Assembly (NCBI GenBank): GCA_963971425.1
Contig: OZ020521.1
Location: 4,915,519-4,979,518, forward strand
Direction of reading: 5' to 3'
From: Bryoerythrophyllum caledonicum
Taxonomy: Eukaryota; Streptophyta; Bryopsida; Pottiales; Pottiaceae
DNA: 64,000 bases
Shown: positions 11,656 to 24,868 of the stretch, piece by piece
Layout: each line of letters opens with the position of its first letter
Numbering within the stretch: the stretch's first letter is position 1
The notes under the pieces: generated by a model
The model's database searches: none
What the model saw: only the letters and a program-made list of their open reading frames with translations
What the model was told of the DNA's origin: nothing
Position numbers and translations under genes: made by a program

Positions 11656-13634
11656 CCCGGGTTGCCTTAGGTATATGAAGAAAAAGCATAACAGTAAGTG
11701 CCCCCCCAAAAATACACCGCGGTCCCCACCCCCTTGAACTTTTTCTCTAAATCCTCTCTCCCTCCATGTGGCAATATTTGGAGGGTCTCACTCCCAATAT
11801 CATAGATATCCATTTGTGCATTTATTACGGTAAGAGACATATAAGTGTACGGTGGGTCCCACGTGGGCCCCACATACTATTTATATCCGGTAGATCTTCA
11901 CACACCAATGATCATATTTGCATTGTTGGAATGTTGATCCACAAAGCATCCATGTGGTGGGACCCACCGTACCATACTTCACCTTTGCTCCAAAGTCATC
12001 GAATATTCCATTCGGGTATAAGTTATGATGATACGAAGTTATGGGCAAAAGTAGTTAATATGAACTTCGTGTGGGCCCCACATGGTGTCGTGATGAAATA
12101 TCTTGATTCTATTTTTATCGTCCAATTCGACCTTCCAAAAGTGAATTAGATAAGTCTAATATTCAAATAATGGATTATAGGATTTTGTAAAGTGAACAAT
12201 ACTAAATATGGATTCAATTTGGATTATTGTAACATTTTTCTATTATTGAACAATATTATTAAATATGGATTCAATTTGGAAGTATATAAGGATCCAAGCT
12301 AACCTCGAGGATTCATTTGGTAGAAGAGTGTTTTGCTTCATAGGATTTCCGCATGGACTTGAAGGTCGTTTTGTTTTTTTTTTGAAGCGGTGGACGAAAC
12401 GATGCGGTGGTTGATTGGCGTCCCGCGATCTTTGGGTTTTTTCTATCAAGACATGTGCAAGGTATGTGAGCTTTCAAAGTTGTTGCGTAATTCCTTTGCA
12501 TAGAGGAAGAGGGGTCGAGGCCTCGACCCCTCCCTTGTGTTTGTTGTATGGCCTTGTGTTGTATGGCAAGAGGGGTCGAGGCCTCGACCCCTCCTCTTTG
12601 TTGCATGGCAAGAGAGGTCGAGGGCCTCGACCCCTCCCTTTGTTGCATTGGTTTTTCCTAACACCTAGAGTTTCTTGACAAAACCCGCCTTAAAAATGTA
12701 GATTCTGTTGTAGGGTGTAAAGGAGAAACTCCGGGTCTTTTTTTCAAGTTTTGACCGTAGGATCTTGAACACGACTAGGTCATTAACATGCCTGCAAAAT
12801 TTCACATTTTTTGACCGTACGGATCGGAAGATTATAGCGTTTGAAATGTAGGAAGATGTCATTTTCTTTAATGCTTTGAGAGGATCAGCTGACTTTGACA
12901 TCACTTGTTGTGAATTTTTTGCACTACACAATATGTTAAGCTATTACAATCATGTTGAACATGCAATCAACTCCTTGTTCACAAAATTTTAGAGGTTGGG
13001 GAGAGTTGTAGCATTTTCAAAAAAATTGTGCAAGGAGTGGAGGTTCAAAAACTATCAATTCACGTTTTATTTTTTTGTGAACCTAATATGTTCTAGAATG
13101 AGAATCCGAATGGTCAATGGAAAGGTTTACACCGCACAATGCCGTGGGGAAAAAAAAAAGTAAAAATATGAAGATCACTAAGTTTTATGTGGAAAAGAAG
13201 AAAATTTTTTGGTACTTAGCCCGACAATGTGCGACAATGTGTGAAAATGTATGACTTGGATTCATATGCTATTTCTCACTAAAGACAAGAGATTTTTCTT
13301 GACAAGATGAAAGGAAATAATATTATTTGTCGTTGTTGAAAATATCACCTTCAATAGAGTGTCTTAGCAAAAGTATTTGGAGTTGCCCGACGGGCCCGCT
13401 CTCCCCATTCGAACTTCAAAACCGTATAACTTTTTCATTAAATGTCGGATTGGGGAAAAACTTGGACTCACACAAAGCTTTTAGTAATGTCCATCTACGA
13501 TAATTTTTTGGAAAAGAATGCTAAAGATTGACACAAGCGGAACCCGCCCGGTCCTTGAAGGTCAATCTTGGTAATTTAGGGGTCAAGGGTAGTCCCACTC
13601 ATTTATTTTAGATACCCGCTATTCACTTTAGATG
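11656..13634 (-). repeat. Repeat unit A-R5 (1979 bp)
   Basis: A mosaic unit. It shares aaCatttttc (12232) with A-R2 and A-R9, tttgcAtag (12499) with A-R4, and the uninterrupted A-run that costs one base (13150) with A-R6 and A-R9. It also has a private change near 13202. Confidence 0.95.
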
Positions 13635-15613
13635 CCCGGGTTGCCTTAGGTATATGAAGAAAAAGCATAACAGTAAGTGCCCCCCCAAAAATACACCGCG
13701 GTCCCCACCCCCTTGAACTTTTTCTCTAAATCCTCTCTCCCTCCATGTGGCAATATTTGGAGGGTCTCACTCCCAATATCATAGATATCCATTTGTGCAT
13801 TTATTACGGTAAGAGACATATAAGTGTACGGTGGGTCCCACGTGGGCCCCACATACTATTTATATCCGGTAGATCTTCACACACCAATGATCATATTTGC
13901 ATTGTTGGAATGTTGATCCACAAAGCATCCATGTGGTGGGACCCACCGTACCATACTTCACCTTTGCTCCAAAGTCATCGAATATTCCATTCGGGTATAA
14001 GTTATGATGATACGAAGTTATGGGCAAAAGTAGTTAATATGAACTTCGTGTGGGCCCCACATGGTGTCGTGATGAAATATCTTGATTCTATTTTTATCGT
14101 CCAATTCGACCTTCCAAAAGTGAATTAGATAAGTCTAATATTCAAATAATGGATTATAGGATTTTGTAAAGTGAACAATACTAAATATGGATTCAATTTG
14201 GATTATTGTAATATTTTTCTATTATTGAACAATATTATTAAATATGGATTCAATTTGGAAGTATATAAGGATCCAAGCTAACCTCGAGGATTCATTTGGT
14301 AGAAGAGTGTTTTGCTTCATAGGATTTCCGCATGGACTTGAAGGTCGTTTTGTTTTTTTTTTGAAGCGGTGGACGAAACGATGCGGTGGTTGATTGGCGT
14401 CCCGCGATCTTTGGGTTTTTTCTATCAAGACATGTGCAAGGTATGTGAGCTTTCAAAGTTGTTGCGTAATTCCTTTGCGTAGAGGAAGAGGGGTCGAGGC
14501 CTCGACCCCTCCCTTGTGTTTGTTGTATGGCCTTGTGTTGTATGGCAAGAGGGGTCGAGGCCTCGACCCCTCCTCTTTGTTGCATGGCAAGAGAGGTCGA
14601 GGGCCTCGACCCCTCCCTTTGTTGCATTGGTTTTTCCTAACACCTAGAGTTTCTTGACAAAACCCGCCTTAAAAATGTAGATTCTGTTGTAGGGTGTAAA
14701 GGAGAAACTCCGGGTCTTTTTTTCAAGTTTTGACCGTAGGATCTTGAACACGACTAGGTCATTAACATGCCTGCAAAATTTCACATTTTTTGACCGTACG
14801 GATCGGAAGATTATAGCGTTTGAAATGTAGGAAGATGTCATTTTCTTTAATGCTTTGAGAGGATCAGCTGACTTTGACATCACTTGTTGTGAATTTTTTG
14901 CACTACACAATATGTTAAGCTATTACAATCATGTTGAACATGCAATCAACTCCTTGTTCACAAAATTTTAGAGGTTGGGGAGAGTTGTAGCATTTTCAAA
15001 AAAATTGTGCAAGGAGTGGAGGTTCAAAAACTATCAATTCACGTTTTATTTTTTTGTGAACCTAATATGTTCTAGAATGAGAATCCGAATGGTCAATGGA
15101 AAGGTTTACACCGCACAATGCCGTGGGGAAAAAAAAAAGTAAAAATATGAAGATCACTAAGTTTTATGTGGAAAAGAAGAAGATTTTTTGGTACTTAGCC
15201 CGACAATGTGCGACAATGTGTGAAAATGTATGACTTGGATTCATATGCTATTTCTCACTAAAGACAAGAGATTTTTCTTGACAAGATGAAAGGAAATAAT
15301 ATTATTTGTCGTTGTTGAAAATATCACCTTCAATAGAGTGTCTTAGCAAAAGTATTTGGAGTTGCCCGACGGGCCCGCTCTCCCCATTCGAACTTCAAAA
15401 CCGTATAACTTTTTCATTAAATGTCGGATTGGGGAAAAACTTGGACTCACACAAAGCTTTTAGTAATGTCCATCTACGATAATTTTTTGGAAAAGAATGC
15501 TAAAGATTGACACAAGCGGAACCCGCCCGGTCCTTGAAGGTCAATCTTGGTAATTTAGGGGTCAAGGGTAGTCCCACTCATTTATTTTAGATACCCGCTA
15601 TTCACTTTAGATG
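13635..15613 (-). repeat. Repeat unit A-R6 (1979 bp)
   Basis: One 15-bp copy and three palindromes. Carries the pure A-run variant near 15128. Confidence 0.95.
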
Positions 15614-17608
15614 CCCGGGTTGCCTTAGGTATATGAAGAAAAAGCATAACAGTAAGTGCCCCCCCAAAAATACACCGCGGTCCCCACCCCCTTGAACTTT
15701 TTCTCTAAATCCTCTCTCCCTCCATGTGGCAATATTTGGAGGGTCTCACTCCCAATATCATAGATATCCATTTGTGCATTTATTACGGTAAGAGACATAT
15801 AAGTGTACGGTGGGTCCCACGTGGGCCCCACATACTATTTATATCCGGTAGATCTTCACACACCAATGATCATATTTGCATTGTTGGAATGTTGATCCAC
15901 AAAGCATCCATGTGGTGGGACCCACCGTACCATACTTCACCTTTGCTCCAAAGTCATCGAATATTCCATTCGGGTATAAGTTATGATGATACGAAGTTAT
16001 GGGCAAAAGTAGTTAATATGAACTTCGTGTGGGCCCCACATGGTGTCGTGATGAAATATCTTGATTCTATTTTTATCGTCCAATTCGACCTTCCAAAAGT
16101 GAATTAGATAAGTCTAATATTCAAATAATGGATTATAGGATTTTGTAAAGTGAACAATACTAAATATGGATTCAATTTGGATTATTGTAATATTTTTCTA
16201 TTATTGAACAATATTATTAAATATGGATTCAATTTGGAAGTATATAAGGATCCAAGCTAACCTCGAGGATTCATTTGGTAGAAGAGTGTTTTGCTTCATA
16301 GGATTTCCGCATGGACTTGAAGGTCGTTTTGTTTTTTTTTTGAAGCGGTGGACGAAACGATGCGGTGGTTGATTGGCGTCCCGCGATCTTTGGGTTTTTT
16401 CTATCAAGACATGTGCAAGGTATGTGAGCTTTCAAAGTTGTTGCGTAATTCCTTTGCGTAGAGGAAGAGGGGTCGAGGCCTCGACCCCTCCCTTGTGTTT
16501 GTTGTATGGCCTTGTGTTGTATGGCCTTGTGTTGTATGGCAAGAGGGGTCGAGGCCTCGACCCCTCCTCTTTGTTGCATGGCAAGAGAGGTCGAGGGCCT
16601 CGACCCCTCCCTTTGTTGCATTGGTTTTTCCTAACACCTAGAGTTTCTTGACAAAACCCGCCTTAAAAATGTAGATTCTGTTGTAGGGTGTAAAGGAGAA
16701 ACTCCGGGTCTTTTTTTCAAGTTTTGACCGTAGGATCTTGAACACGACTAGGTCATTAACATGCCTGCAAAATTTCACATTTTTTGACCGTACGGATCGG
16801 AAGATTATAGCGTTTGAAATGTAGGAAGATGTCATTTTCTTTAATGCTTTGAGAGGATCAGCTGACTTTGACATCACTTGTTGTGAATTTTTTGCACTAC
16901 ACAATATGTTAAGCTATTACAATCATGTTGAACATGCAATCAACTCCTTGTTCACAAAATTTTAGAGGTTGGGGAGAGTTGTAGCATTTTCAAAAAAATT
17001 GTGCAAGGAGTGGAGGTTCAAAAACTATCAATTCACGTTTTATTTTTTTGTGAACCTAATATGTTCTAGAATGAGAATCCGAATGGTCAATGGAAAGGTT
17101 TACACCGCACAATGCCGTGGGGAAAATAAAAAAGTAAAAATATGAAGATCACTAAGTTTTATGTGGAAAAGAAGAAGATTTTTTGGTACTTAGCCCGACA
17201 ATGTGCGACAATGTGTGAAAATGTATGACTTGGATTCATATGCTATTTCTCACTAAAGACAAGAGATTTTTCTTGACAAGATGAAAGGAAATAATATTAT
17301 TTGTCGTTGTTGAAAATATCACCTTCAATAGAGTGTCTTAGCAAAAGTATTTGGAGTTGCCCGACGGGCCCGCTCTCCCCATTCGAACTTCAAAACCGTA
17401 TAACTTTTTCATTAAATGTCGGATTGGGGAAAAACTTGGACTCACACAAAGCTTTTAGTAATGTCCATCTACGATAATTTTTTGGAAAAGAATGCTAAAG
17501 ATTGACACAAGCGGAACCCGCCCGGTCCTTGAAGGTCAATCTTGGTAATTTAGGGGTCAAGGGTAGTCCCACTCATTTATTTTAGATACCCGCTATTCAC
17601 TTTAGATG
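15614..17608 (-). repeat. Repeat unit A-R7 (1995 bp)
   Basis: Two 15-bp copies and three palindromes, the same length class as forward units F1 and F2. Confidence 0.95.
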
Positions 17609-19603
17609 CCCGGGTTGCCTTAGGTATATGAAGAAAAAGCATAACAGTAAGTGCCCCCCCCAAAATACACCGCGGTCCCCACCCCCTTGAACTTTTTCTC
17701 TAAATCCTCTCTCCCTCCATGTGGCAATATTTGGAGGGTCTCACTCCCAATATCATAGATATCCATTTGTGCATTTATTACGGTAAGAGACATATAAGTG
17801 TACGGTGGGTCCCACGTGGGCCCCACATACTATTTATATCCGGTAGATCTTCACACACCAATGATCATATTTGCATTGTTGGAATGTTGATCCACAAAGC
17901 ATCCATGTGGTGGGACCCACCGTACCATACTTCACCTTTGCTCCAAAGTCATCGAATATTCCATTCGGGTATAAGTTATGATGATACGAAGTTATGGGCA
18001 AAAGTAGTTAATATGAACTTCGTGTGGGCCCCACATGGTGTCGTGATGAAATATCTTGATTCTATTTTTATCGTCCAATTCGACCTTCCAAAAGTGAATT
18101 AGATAAGTCTAATATTCAAATAATGGATTATAGGATTTTGTAAAGTGAACAATACTAAATATGGATTCAATTTGGATTATTGTAATATTTTTCTATTATT
18201 GAACAATATTATTAAATATGGATTCAATTTGGAAGTATATAAGGATCCAAGCTAACCTCGAGGATTCATTTGGTAGAAGAGTGTTTTGCTTCATAGGATT
18301 TCCGCATGGACTTGAAGGTCGTTTTGTTTTTTTTTTGAAGCGGTGGACGAAACGATGCGGTGGTTGATTGGCGTCCCGCGATCTTTGGGTTTTTTCTATC
18401 AAGACATGTGCAAGGTATGTGAGCTTTCAAAGTTGTTGCGTAATTCCTTTGCGTAGAGGAAGAGGGGTCGAGGCCTCGACCCCTCCCTTGTGTTTGTTGT
18501 ATGGCCTTGTGTTGTATGGCCTTGTGTTGTATGGCAAGAGGGGTCGAGGCCTCGACCCCTCCTCTTTGTTGCATGGCAAGAGAGGTCGAGGGCCTCGACC
18601 CCTCCCTTTGTTGCATTGGTTTTTCCTAACACCTAGAGTTTCTTGACAAAACCCGCCTTAAAAATGTAGATTCTGTTGTAGGGTGTAAAGGAGAAACTCC
18701 GGGTCTTTTTTTCAAGTTTTGACCGTAGGATCTTGAACACGACTAGGTCATTAACATGCCTGCAAAATTTCACATTTTTTGACCGTACGGATCGGAAGAT
18801 TATAGCGTTTGAAATGTAGGAAGATGTCATTTTCTTTAATGCTTTGAGAGGATCAGCTGACTTTGACATCACTTGTTGTGAATTTTTTGCACTACACAAT
18901 ATGTTAAGCTATTACAATCATGTTGAACATGCAATCAACTCCTTGTTCACAAAATTTTAGAGGTTGGGGAGAGTTGTAGCATTTTCAAAAAAATTGTGCA
19001 AGGAGTGGAGGTTCAAAAACTATCAATTCACGTTTTATTTTTTTGTGAACCTAATATGTTCTAGAATGAGAATCCGAATGGTCAATGGAAAGGTTTACAC
19101 CGCACAATGCCGTGGGGAAAATAAAAAAGTAAAAATATGAAGATCACTAAGTTTTATGTGGAAAAGAAGAAGATTTTTTGGTACTTAGCCCGACAATGTG
19201 CGACAATGTGTGAAAATGTATGACTTGGATTCATATGCTATTTCTCACTAAAGACAAGAGATTTTTCTTGACAAGATGAAAGGAAATAATATTATTTGTC
19301 GTTGTTGAAAATATCACCTTCAATAGAGTGTCTTAGCAAAAGTATTTGGAGTTGCCCGACGGGCCCGCTCTCCCCATTCGAACTTCAAAACCGTATAACT
19401 TTTTCATTAAATGTCGGATTGGGGAAAAACTTGGACTCACACAAAGCTTTTAGTAATGTCCATCTACGATAATTTTTTGGAAAAGAATGCTAAAGATTGA
19501 CACAAGCGGAACCCGCCTGGTCCTTGAAGGTCAATCTTGGTAATTTAGGGGTCAAGGGTAGTCCCACTCATTTATTTTAGATACCCGCTATTCACTTTAG
19601 ATG
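17609..19603 (-). repeat. Repeat unit A-R8 (1995 bp)
   Basis: Two 15-bp copies and three palindromes. Shares the ggaccAggcgg variant with forward unit F1 and the eight-C run with A-R3. Confidence 0.95.
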
Positions 19604-21582
19604 CCCGGGTTGCCTTAGGTATATGAAGAAAAAGCATAACAGTAAGTGCCCCCCCAAAAATACACCGCGGTCCCCACCCCCTTGAACTTTTTCTCTAAAT
19701 CCTCTCTCCCTCCATGTGGCAATATTTGGAGGGTCTCACTCCCAATATCATAGATATCCATTTGTGCATTTATTACGGTAAGAGACATATAAGTGTACGG
19801 TGGGTCCCACGTGGGCCCCACATACTATTTATATCCGGTAGATCTTCACACACCAATGATCATATTTGCATTGTTGGAATGTTGATCCACAAAGCATCCA
19901 TGTGGTGGGACCCACCGTACCATACTTCACCTTTGCTCCAAAGTCATCGAATATTCCATTCGGGTATAAGTTATGATGATACGAAGTTATGGGCAAAAGT
20001 AGTTAATATGAACTTCGTGTGGGCCCCACATGGTGTCGTGATGAAATATCTTGATTCTATTTTTATCGTCCAATTCGACCTTCCAAAAGTGAATTAGATA
20101 AGTCTAATATTCAAATAATGGATTATAGGATTTTGTAAAGTGAACAATACTAAATATGGATTCAATTTGGATTATTGTAACATTTTTCTATTATTGAACA
20201 ATATTATTAAATATGGATTCAATTTGGAAGTATATAAGGATCCAAGCTAACCTCGAGGATTCATTTGGTAGAAGAGTGTTTTGCTTCATAGGATTTCCGC
20301 ATGGACTTGAAGGTCGTTTTGTTTTTTTTTTGAAGCGGTGGACGAAACGATGCGGTGGTTGATTGGCGTCCCGCGATCTTTGGGTTTTTTCTATCAAGAC
20401 ATGTGCAAGGTATGTGAGCTTTCAAAGTTGTTGCGTAATTCCTTTGCGTAGAGGAAGAGGGGTCGAGGCCTCGACCCCTCCCTTGTGTTTGTTGTATGGC
20501 CTTGTGTTGTATGGCAAGAGGGGTCGAGGCCTCGACCCCTCCTCTTTGTTGCATGGCAAGAGAGGTCGAGGGCCTCGACCCCTCCCTTTGTTGCATTGGT
20601 TTTTCCTAACACCTAGAGTTTCTTGACAAAACCCGCCTTAAAAATGTAGATTCTGTTGTAGGGTGTAAAGGAGAAACTCCGGGTCTTTTTTTCAAGTTTT
20701 GACCGTAGGATCTTGAACACGACTAGGTCATTAACATGCCTGCAAAATTTCACATTTTTTGACCGTACGGATCGGAAGATTATAGCGTTTGAAATGTAGG
20801 AAGATGTCATTTTCTTTAATGCTTTGAGAGGATCAGCTGACTTTGACATCACTTGTTGTGAATTTTTTGCACTACACAATATGTTAAGCTATTACAATCA
20901 TGTTGAACATGCAATCAACTCCTTGTTCACAAAATTTTAGAGGTTGGGGAGAGTTGTAGCATTTTCAAAAAAATTGTGCAAGGAGTGGAGGTTCAAAAAC
21001 TATCAATTCACGTTTTATTTTTTTGTGAACCTAATATGTTCTAGAATGAGAATCCGAATGGTCAATGGAAAGGTTTACACCGCACAATGCCGTGGGGAAA
21101 AAAAAAAGTAAAAATATGAAGATCACTAAGTTTTATGTGGAAAAGAAGAAGATTTTTTGGTACTTAGCCCGACAATGTGCGACAATGTGTGAAAATGTAT
21201 GACTTGGATTCATATGCTATTTCTCACTAAAGACAAGAGATTTTTCTTGACAAGATGAAAGGAAATAATATTATTTGTCGTTGTTGAAAATATCACCTTC
21301 AATAGAGTGTCTTAGCAAAAGTATTTGGAGTTGCCCGACGGGCCCGCTCTCCCCATTCGAACTTCAAAACCGTATAACTTTTTCATTAAATGTCGGATTG
21401 GGGAAAAACTTGGACTCACACAAAGCTTTTAGTAATGTCCATCTACGATAATTTTTTGGAAAAGAATGCTAAAGATTGACACAAGCGGAACCCGCCCGGT
21501 CCTTGAAGGTCAATCTTGGTAATTTAGGGGTCAAGGGTAGTCCCACTCATTTATTTTAGATACCCGCTATTCACTTTAGATG
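19604..21582 (-). repeat. Repeat unit A-R9 (1979 bp)
   Basis: One 15-bp copy. Carries both aaCatttttc (20178) and the pure A-run (21105), as A-R5 does. Confidence 0.95.
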
Positions 21583-23520
21583 CCCGGGTTGCCTTAGGTA
21601 TATGAAGAAAAAGCATAACAGTAAGTGCCCCCCCAAAAATACACCGCGGTCCCCACCCCCTTGAACTTTTTCTCTAAATCCTCTCTCCCTCCATGTGGCA
21701 ATATTTGGAGGGTCTCACTCCCAATATCATAGATATCCATTTGTGCATTTATTACGGTAAGAGACATATAAGTGTACGGTGGGTCCCACGTGGGCCCCAC
21801 ATACTATTTATATCCGGTAGATCTTCACACACCAATGATCATATTTGCATTGTTGGAATGTTGATCCACAAAGCATCCATGTGGTGGGACCCACCGTACC
21901 ATACTTCACCTTTGCTCCAAAGTCATCGAATATTCCATTCGGGTATAAGTTATGATGATACGAAGTTATGGGCAAAAGTAGTTAATATGAACTTCGTGTG
22001 GGCCCCACATGGTGTCGTGATGAAATATCTTGATTCTATTTTTATCGTCCAATTCGACCTTCCAAAAGTGAATTAGATAAGTCTAATATTCAAATAATGG
22101 ATTATAGGATTTTGTAAAGTGAACAATACTAAATATGGATTCAATTTGGATTATTGTAATATTTTTCTATTATTGAACAATATTATTAAATATGGATTCA
22201 ATTTGGAAGTATATAAGGATCCAAGCTAACCTCGAGGATTCATTTGGTAGAAGAGTGTTTTGCTTCATAGGATTTCCGCATGGACTTGAAGGTCGTTTTG
22301 TTTTTTTTTTGAAGCGGTGGACGAAACGATGCGGTGGTTGATTGGCGTCCCGCGATCTTTGGGTTTTTTCTATCAAGACATGTGCAAGGTATGTGAGCTT
22401 TCAAAGTTGTTGCGTAATTCCTTTGCGTAGAGGAAGAGGGGTCGAGGCCTCGACCCCTCCCTTGTGTTTGTTGTATGGCCTTGTGTTGTATGGCAAGAGG
22501 GGTCGAGGCCTCGACCCCTCCTCTTTGTTGCATGGCAAGAGAGGTCGAGGGCCTCGACCCCTCCCTTTGTTGCATTGGTTTTTCCTAACACCTAGAGTTT
22601 CTTGACAAAACCCGCCTTAAAAATGTAGATTCTGTTGTAGGGTGTAAAGGAGAAACTCCGGGTCTTTTTTTCAAGTTTTGACCGTAGGATCTTGAACACG
22701 ACTAGGTCATTAACATGCCTGCAAAATTTCACATTTTTTGACCGTACGGATCGGAAGATTATAGCGTTTGAAATGTAGGAAGATGTCATTTTCTTTAATG
22801 CTTTGAGAGGATCAGCTGACTTTGACATCACTTGTTGTGAATTTTTTGCACTACACAATATGTTAAGCTATTACAATCATGTTGAACATGCAATCAACTC
22901 CTTGTTCACAAAATTTTAGAGGTTGGGGAGAGTTGTAGCATTTTCAAAAAAATTGTGCAAGGAGTGGAGGTTCAAAAACTATCAATTCACGTTTTATTTT
23001 TTTGTGAACCTAATATGTTCTAGAATGAGAATCCGAATGGTCAATGGAAAGGTTTACACCGCACAATGCCGTGGGGAAAATAAAAAAGTAAAAATATGAA
23101 GATCACTAAGTTTTATGTGGAAAAGAAGAAGATTTTTTGGTACTTAGCCCGACAATGTGCGACAATGTGTGAAAATGTATGACTTGGATTCATATGCTAT
23201 TTCTCACTAAAGACAAGAGATTTTTCTTGACAAGATGAAAGGAAATAATATTATTTGTCGTTGTTGAAAATATCACCTTCAATAGAGTGTCTTAGCAAAA
23301 GTATTTGGAGTTGCCCGACGGGCCCGCTCTCCCCATTCGAACTTCAAAACCGTATAACTTTTTCATTAAATGTCGGATTGGGGAAAAACTTGGACTCACA
23401 CAAAGCTTTTAATAATGTCCATCTACGATAATTTTTTGGAAAAGAATGCTAAAGATTGACACAAGCGGAACCGGCCTTGTCCTTGAAGGTCAATCTTGGT
23501 AATTTAGGGGTCAAGGGTAG
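21583..23520 (-). repeat. Repeat unit A-R10, array edge (1938 bp)
   Basis: The last unit is cut about 42 bp before the usual phase end. Edge-specific changes (taAtaatgtcc near 23411, ccggccttgtcc near 23473) show weaker homogenisation at the array border. Confidence 0.93.
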
Positions 23521-24208
23521 CCCCTCAAGAAGTTAGCCACGTTGTGTGCGAGGCACGACATTGGAAGAAGGTCATTCGTTTTCAATTGCAGAGTATGTTC
23601 TTTGTATTGGGTGGGCTCCATCAAGTCAACGGTTCAAAGTGTCAGCATCGTCTGAAGTGTATGCGAATCATCGGGTGCTGGTATTGGGGAGACTAAGGAG
23701 CATGTGGGTTGTGTCATTATAATGGCAGAAATATAGCCGGGTGTGATATTGGAGGGTGAGACATAGAAAAATAGAGAAGAGAATAGTATTTAGATGGATA
23801 TAGAAAATGGTATGTAGACGAGAAGGTATCCATATATATATTTATATATACATATATATATGTATATAAGACAAAATCTAGCGATGTTTAGTTCCTGATT
23901 GTGGACTTATTTTAGTTTTAGGAAGAGTAGATCAAAGTTGTAATTTTTTTTGTATGCAATGATATAATGTAAAAAATGACATGAAAGTGGTTGCATAAGT
24001 TGCAAGATGTATGGAGAACAATTGAAAAAAGTGTTGTTGTGTCTTACCTTAATTTAAACAATGGCTTTTATGTATGTGGTTAACAATGTCCTATATTTCC
24101 GCACTCCAAAAAAAAAACCATTGTTACATTGATTTGGATGAGTGAACCATATGCAGCGAAGGAGTGAAGTAAAATTGACCAAGTGCATATTTAGCGAATT
24201 CCATGTTA
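23521..24208. repeat. 688-bp flank duplicated beside both arrays (copy A)
   Basis: This segment follows array A and recurs, at the same 688-bp length, after array B (53890-54577). Differences are few: ggtatccat against ggttttcat and atatatatg against atatacatg around 23826-23870. It contains an AT microsatellite at 23830-23872 and no convincing coding frame. Both copies end in gaattccatgtta, after which the two loci are unrelated. It marks the right breakpoint of the duplication. Confidence 0.95.
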
Positions 24209-24868
24209 CTACTCAAGGTCTAAAAACATTCCCATCATGTTAATCATGATGCTATTTCCTTGCAAACCATTTTTTAGAGGTAGAGAAGGGGTGTGCGTAT
24301 TCAAAACAAATGTGCAAGGAGTCGAGGTTCAAAAATTGCCAATTCACATTGTATTTGTTTGTGAAGTAAATATGTTTTAGAATGATAATCCAAACGGTCA
24401 ATATGAAGGTTTAGACCACATCTTGCAGTGGAAAAAAGAAATATGAAGATCTCATAGTTTCATGTGGAAAAGAAGAAGCTTTTTGGAAGTACCTTGCTCG
24501 TCAAAGTGTGACAATGTGTGAGAATGTTTGACTTAAAGATTATTATGCTATTTTCCACTTAAGACAAGAGATTTTGCTTGACAATATGAAAGGAAATAAT
24601 ATTATTTCCTAATATTGAAAATCTCACAGATAATAGAGTGTCCTAGCAAAAGATTTTGGAGGTGCCCGCTCTCCCCGTTTGAAATTCAGAACCCTATAAC
24701 TTTTGCATAGAATGTCGGATTTAGGAAAAAATTGGACTCACACGAAGCTTTTAGCAATGTCCACCTACGGTAGAAGTTTAAAAAGGGTATGTTACAAATT
24801 GACACCACAGGAACCTGCCCAAACCTTCAAGAGTCTCCGAAGGGGACTCTTGGGCCTTCAGGGGTTAA
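24209..24868 (-). mobile_element. Old diverged copy of the repeat family, ending in a TTAA terminus
   Basis: The sequence is colinear with unit positions from about 700 down to about 50 in reverse orientation, but at clearly lower identity than array units; for example the ttttagaggttggggag and tgtgcaaggag stretches are recognisable. The left end is cut at the segmental-duplication breakpoint. The right end reads ggccttcaggggttaa, which matches the termini of the element at 57859-58788. It is a relic of the transposon family from which the satellite seems to derive. The last 3 bp overlap the stop codon of the haloperoxidase-like gene. Confidence 0.7.

Larger units (their letters stand above)
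4495..23520 (-). repeat. Array A, reverse arm of the 2-kb tandem repeat (ten units)
   Basis: Ten units in minus orientation, the first and last incomplete. Periods between phase marks (5715, 7695, 9675, 11655, 13634, 15613, 17608, 19603, 21582) are 1980 or 1995 bp, or 1979 when an A-run has lost one base. Copies are nearly identical, pointing to recent amplification or ongoing homogenisation. The right end is sharp: after ggggtcaagggtag the units continue with tcccactc, but the array gives way to cccctcaag. Confidence 0.97.

Noticed and set aside
1..23520. rDNA or 5S intergenic spacer array
   Set aside because: No rRNA-like segment, 5S internal control region or tRNA-like sequence was seen in the unit.
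23521..24208. Exact assembly duplication of the flank
   Set aside because: The two 688-bp flanks differ by several substitutions and the arrays have different unit classes, so a pure assembly copy is unlikely, although the gap leaves some doubt.
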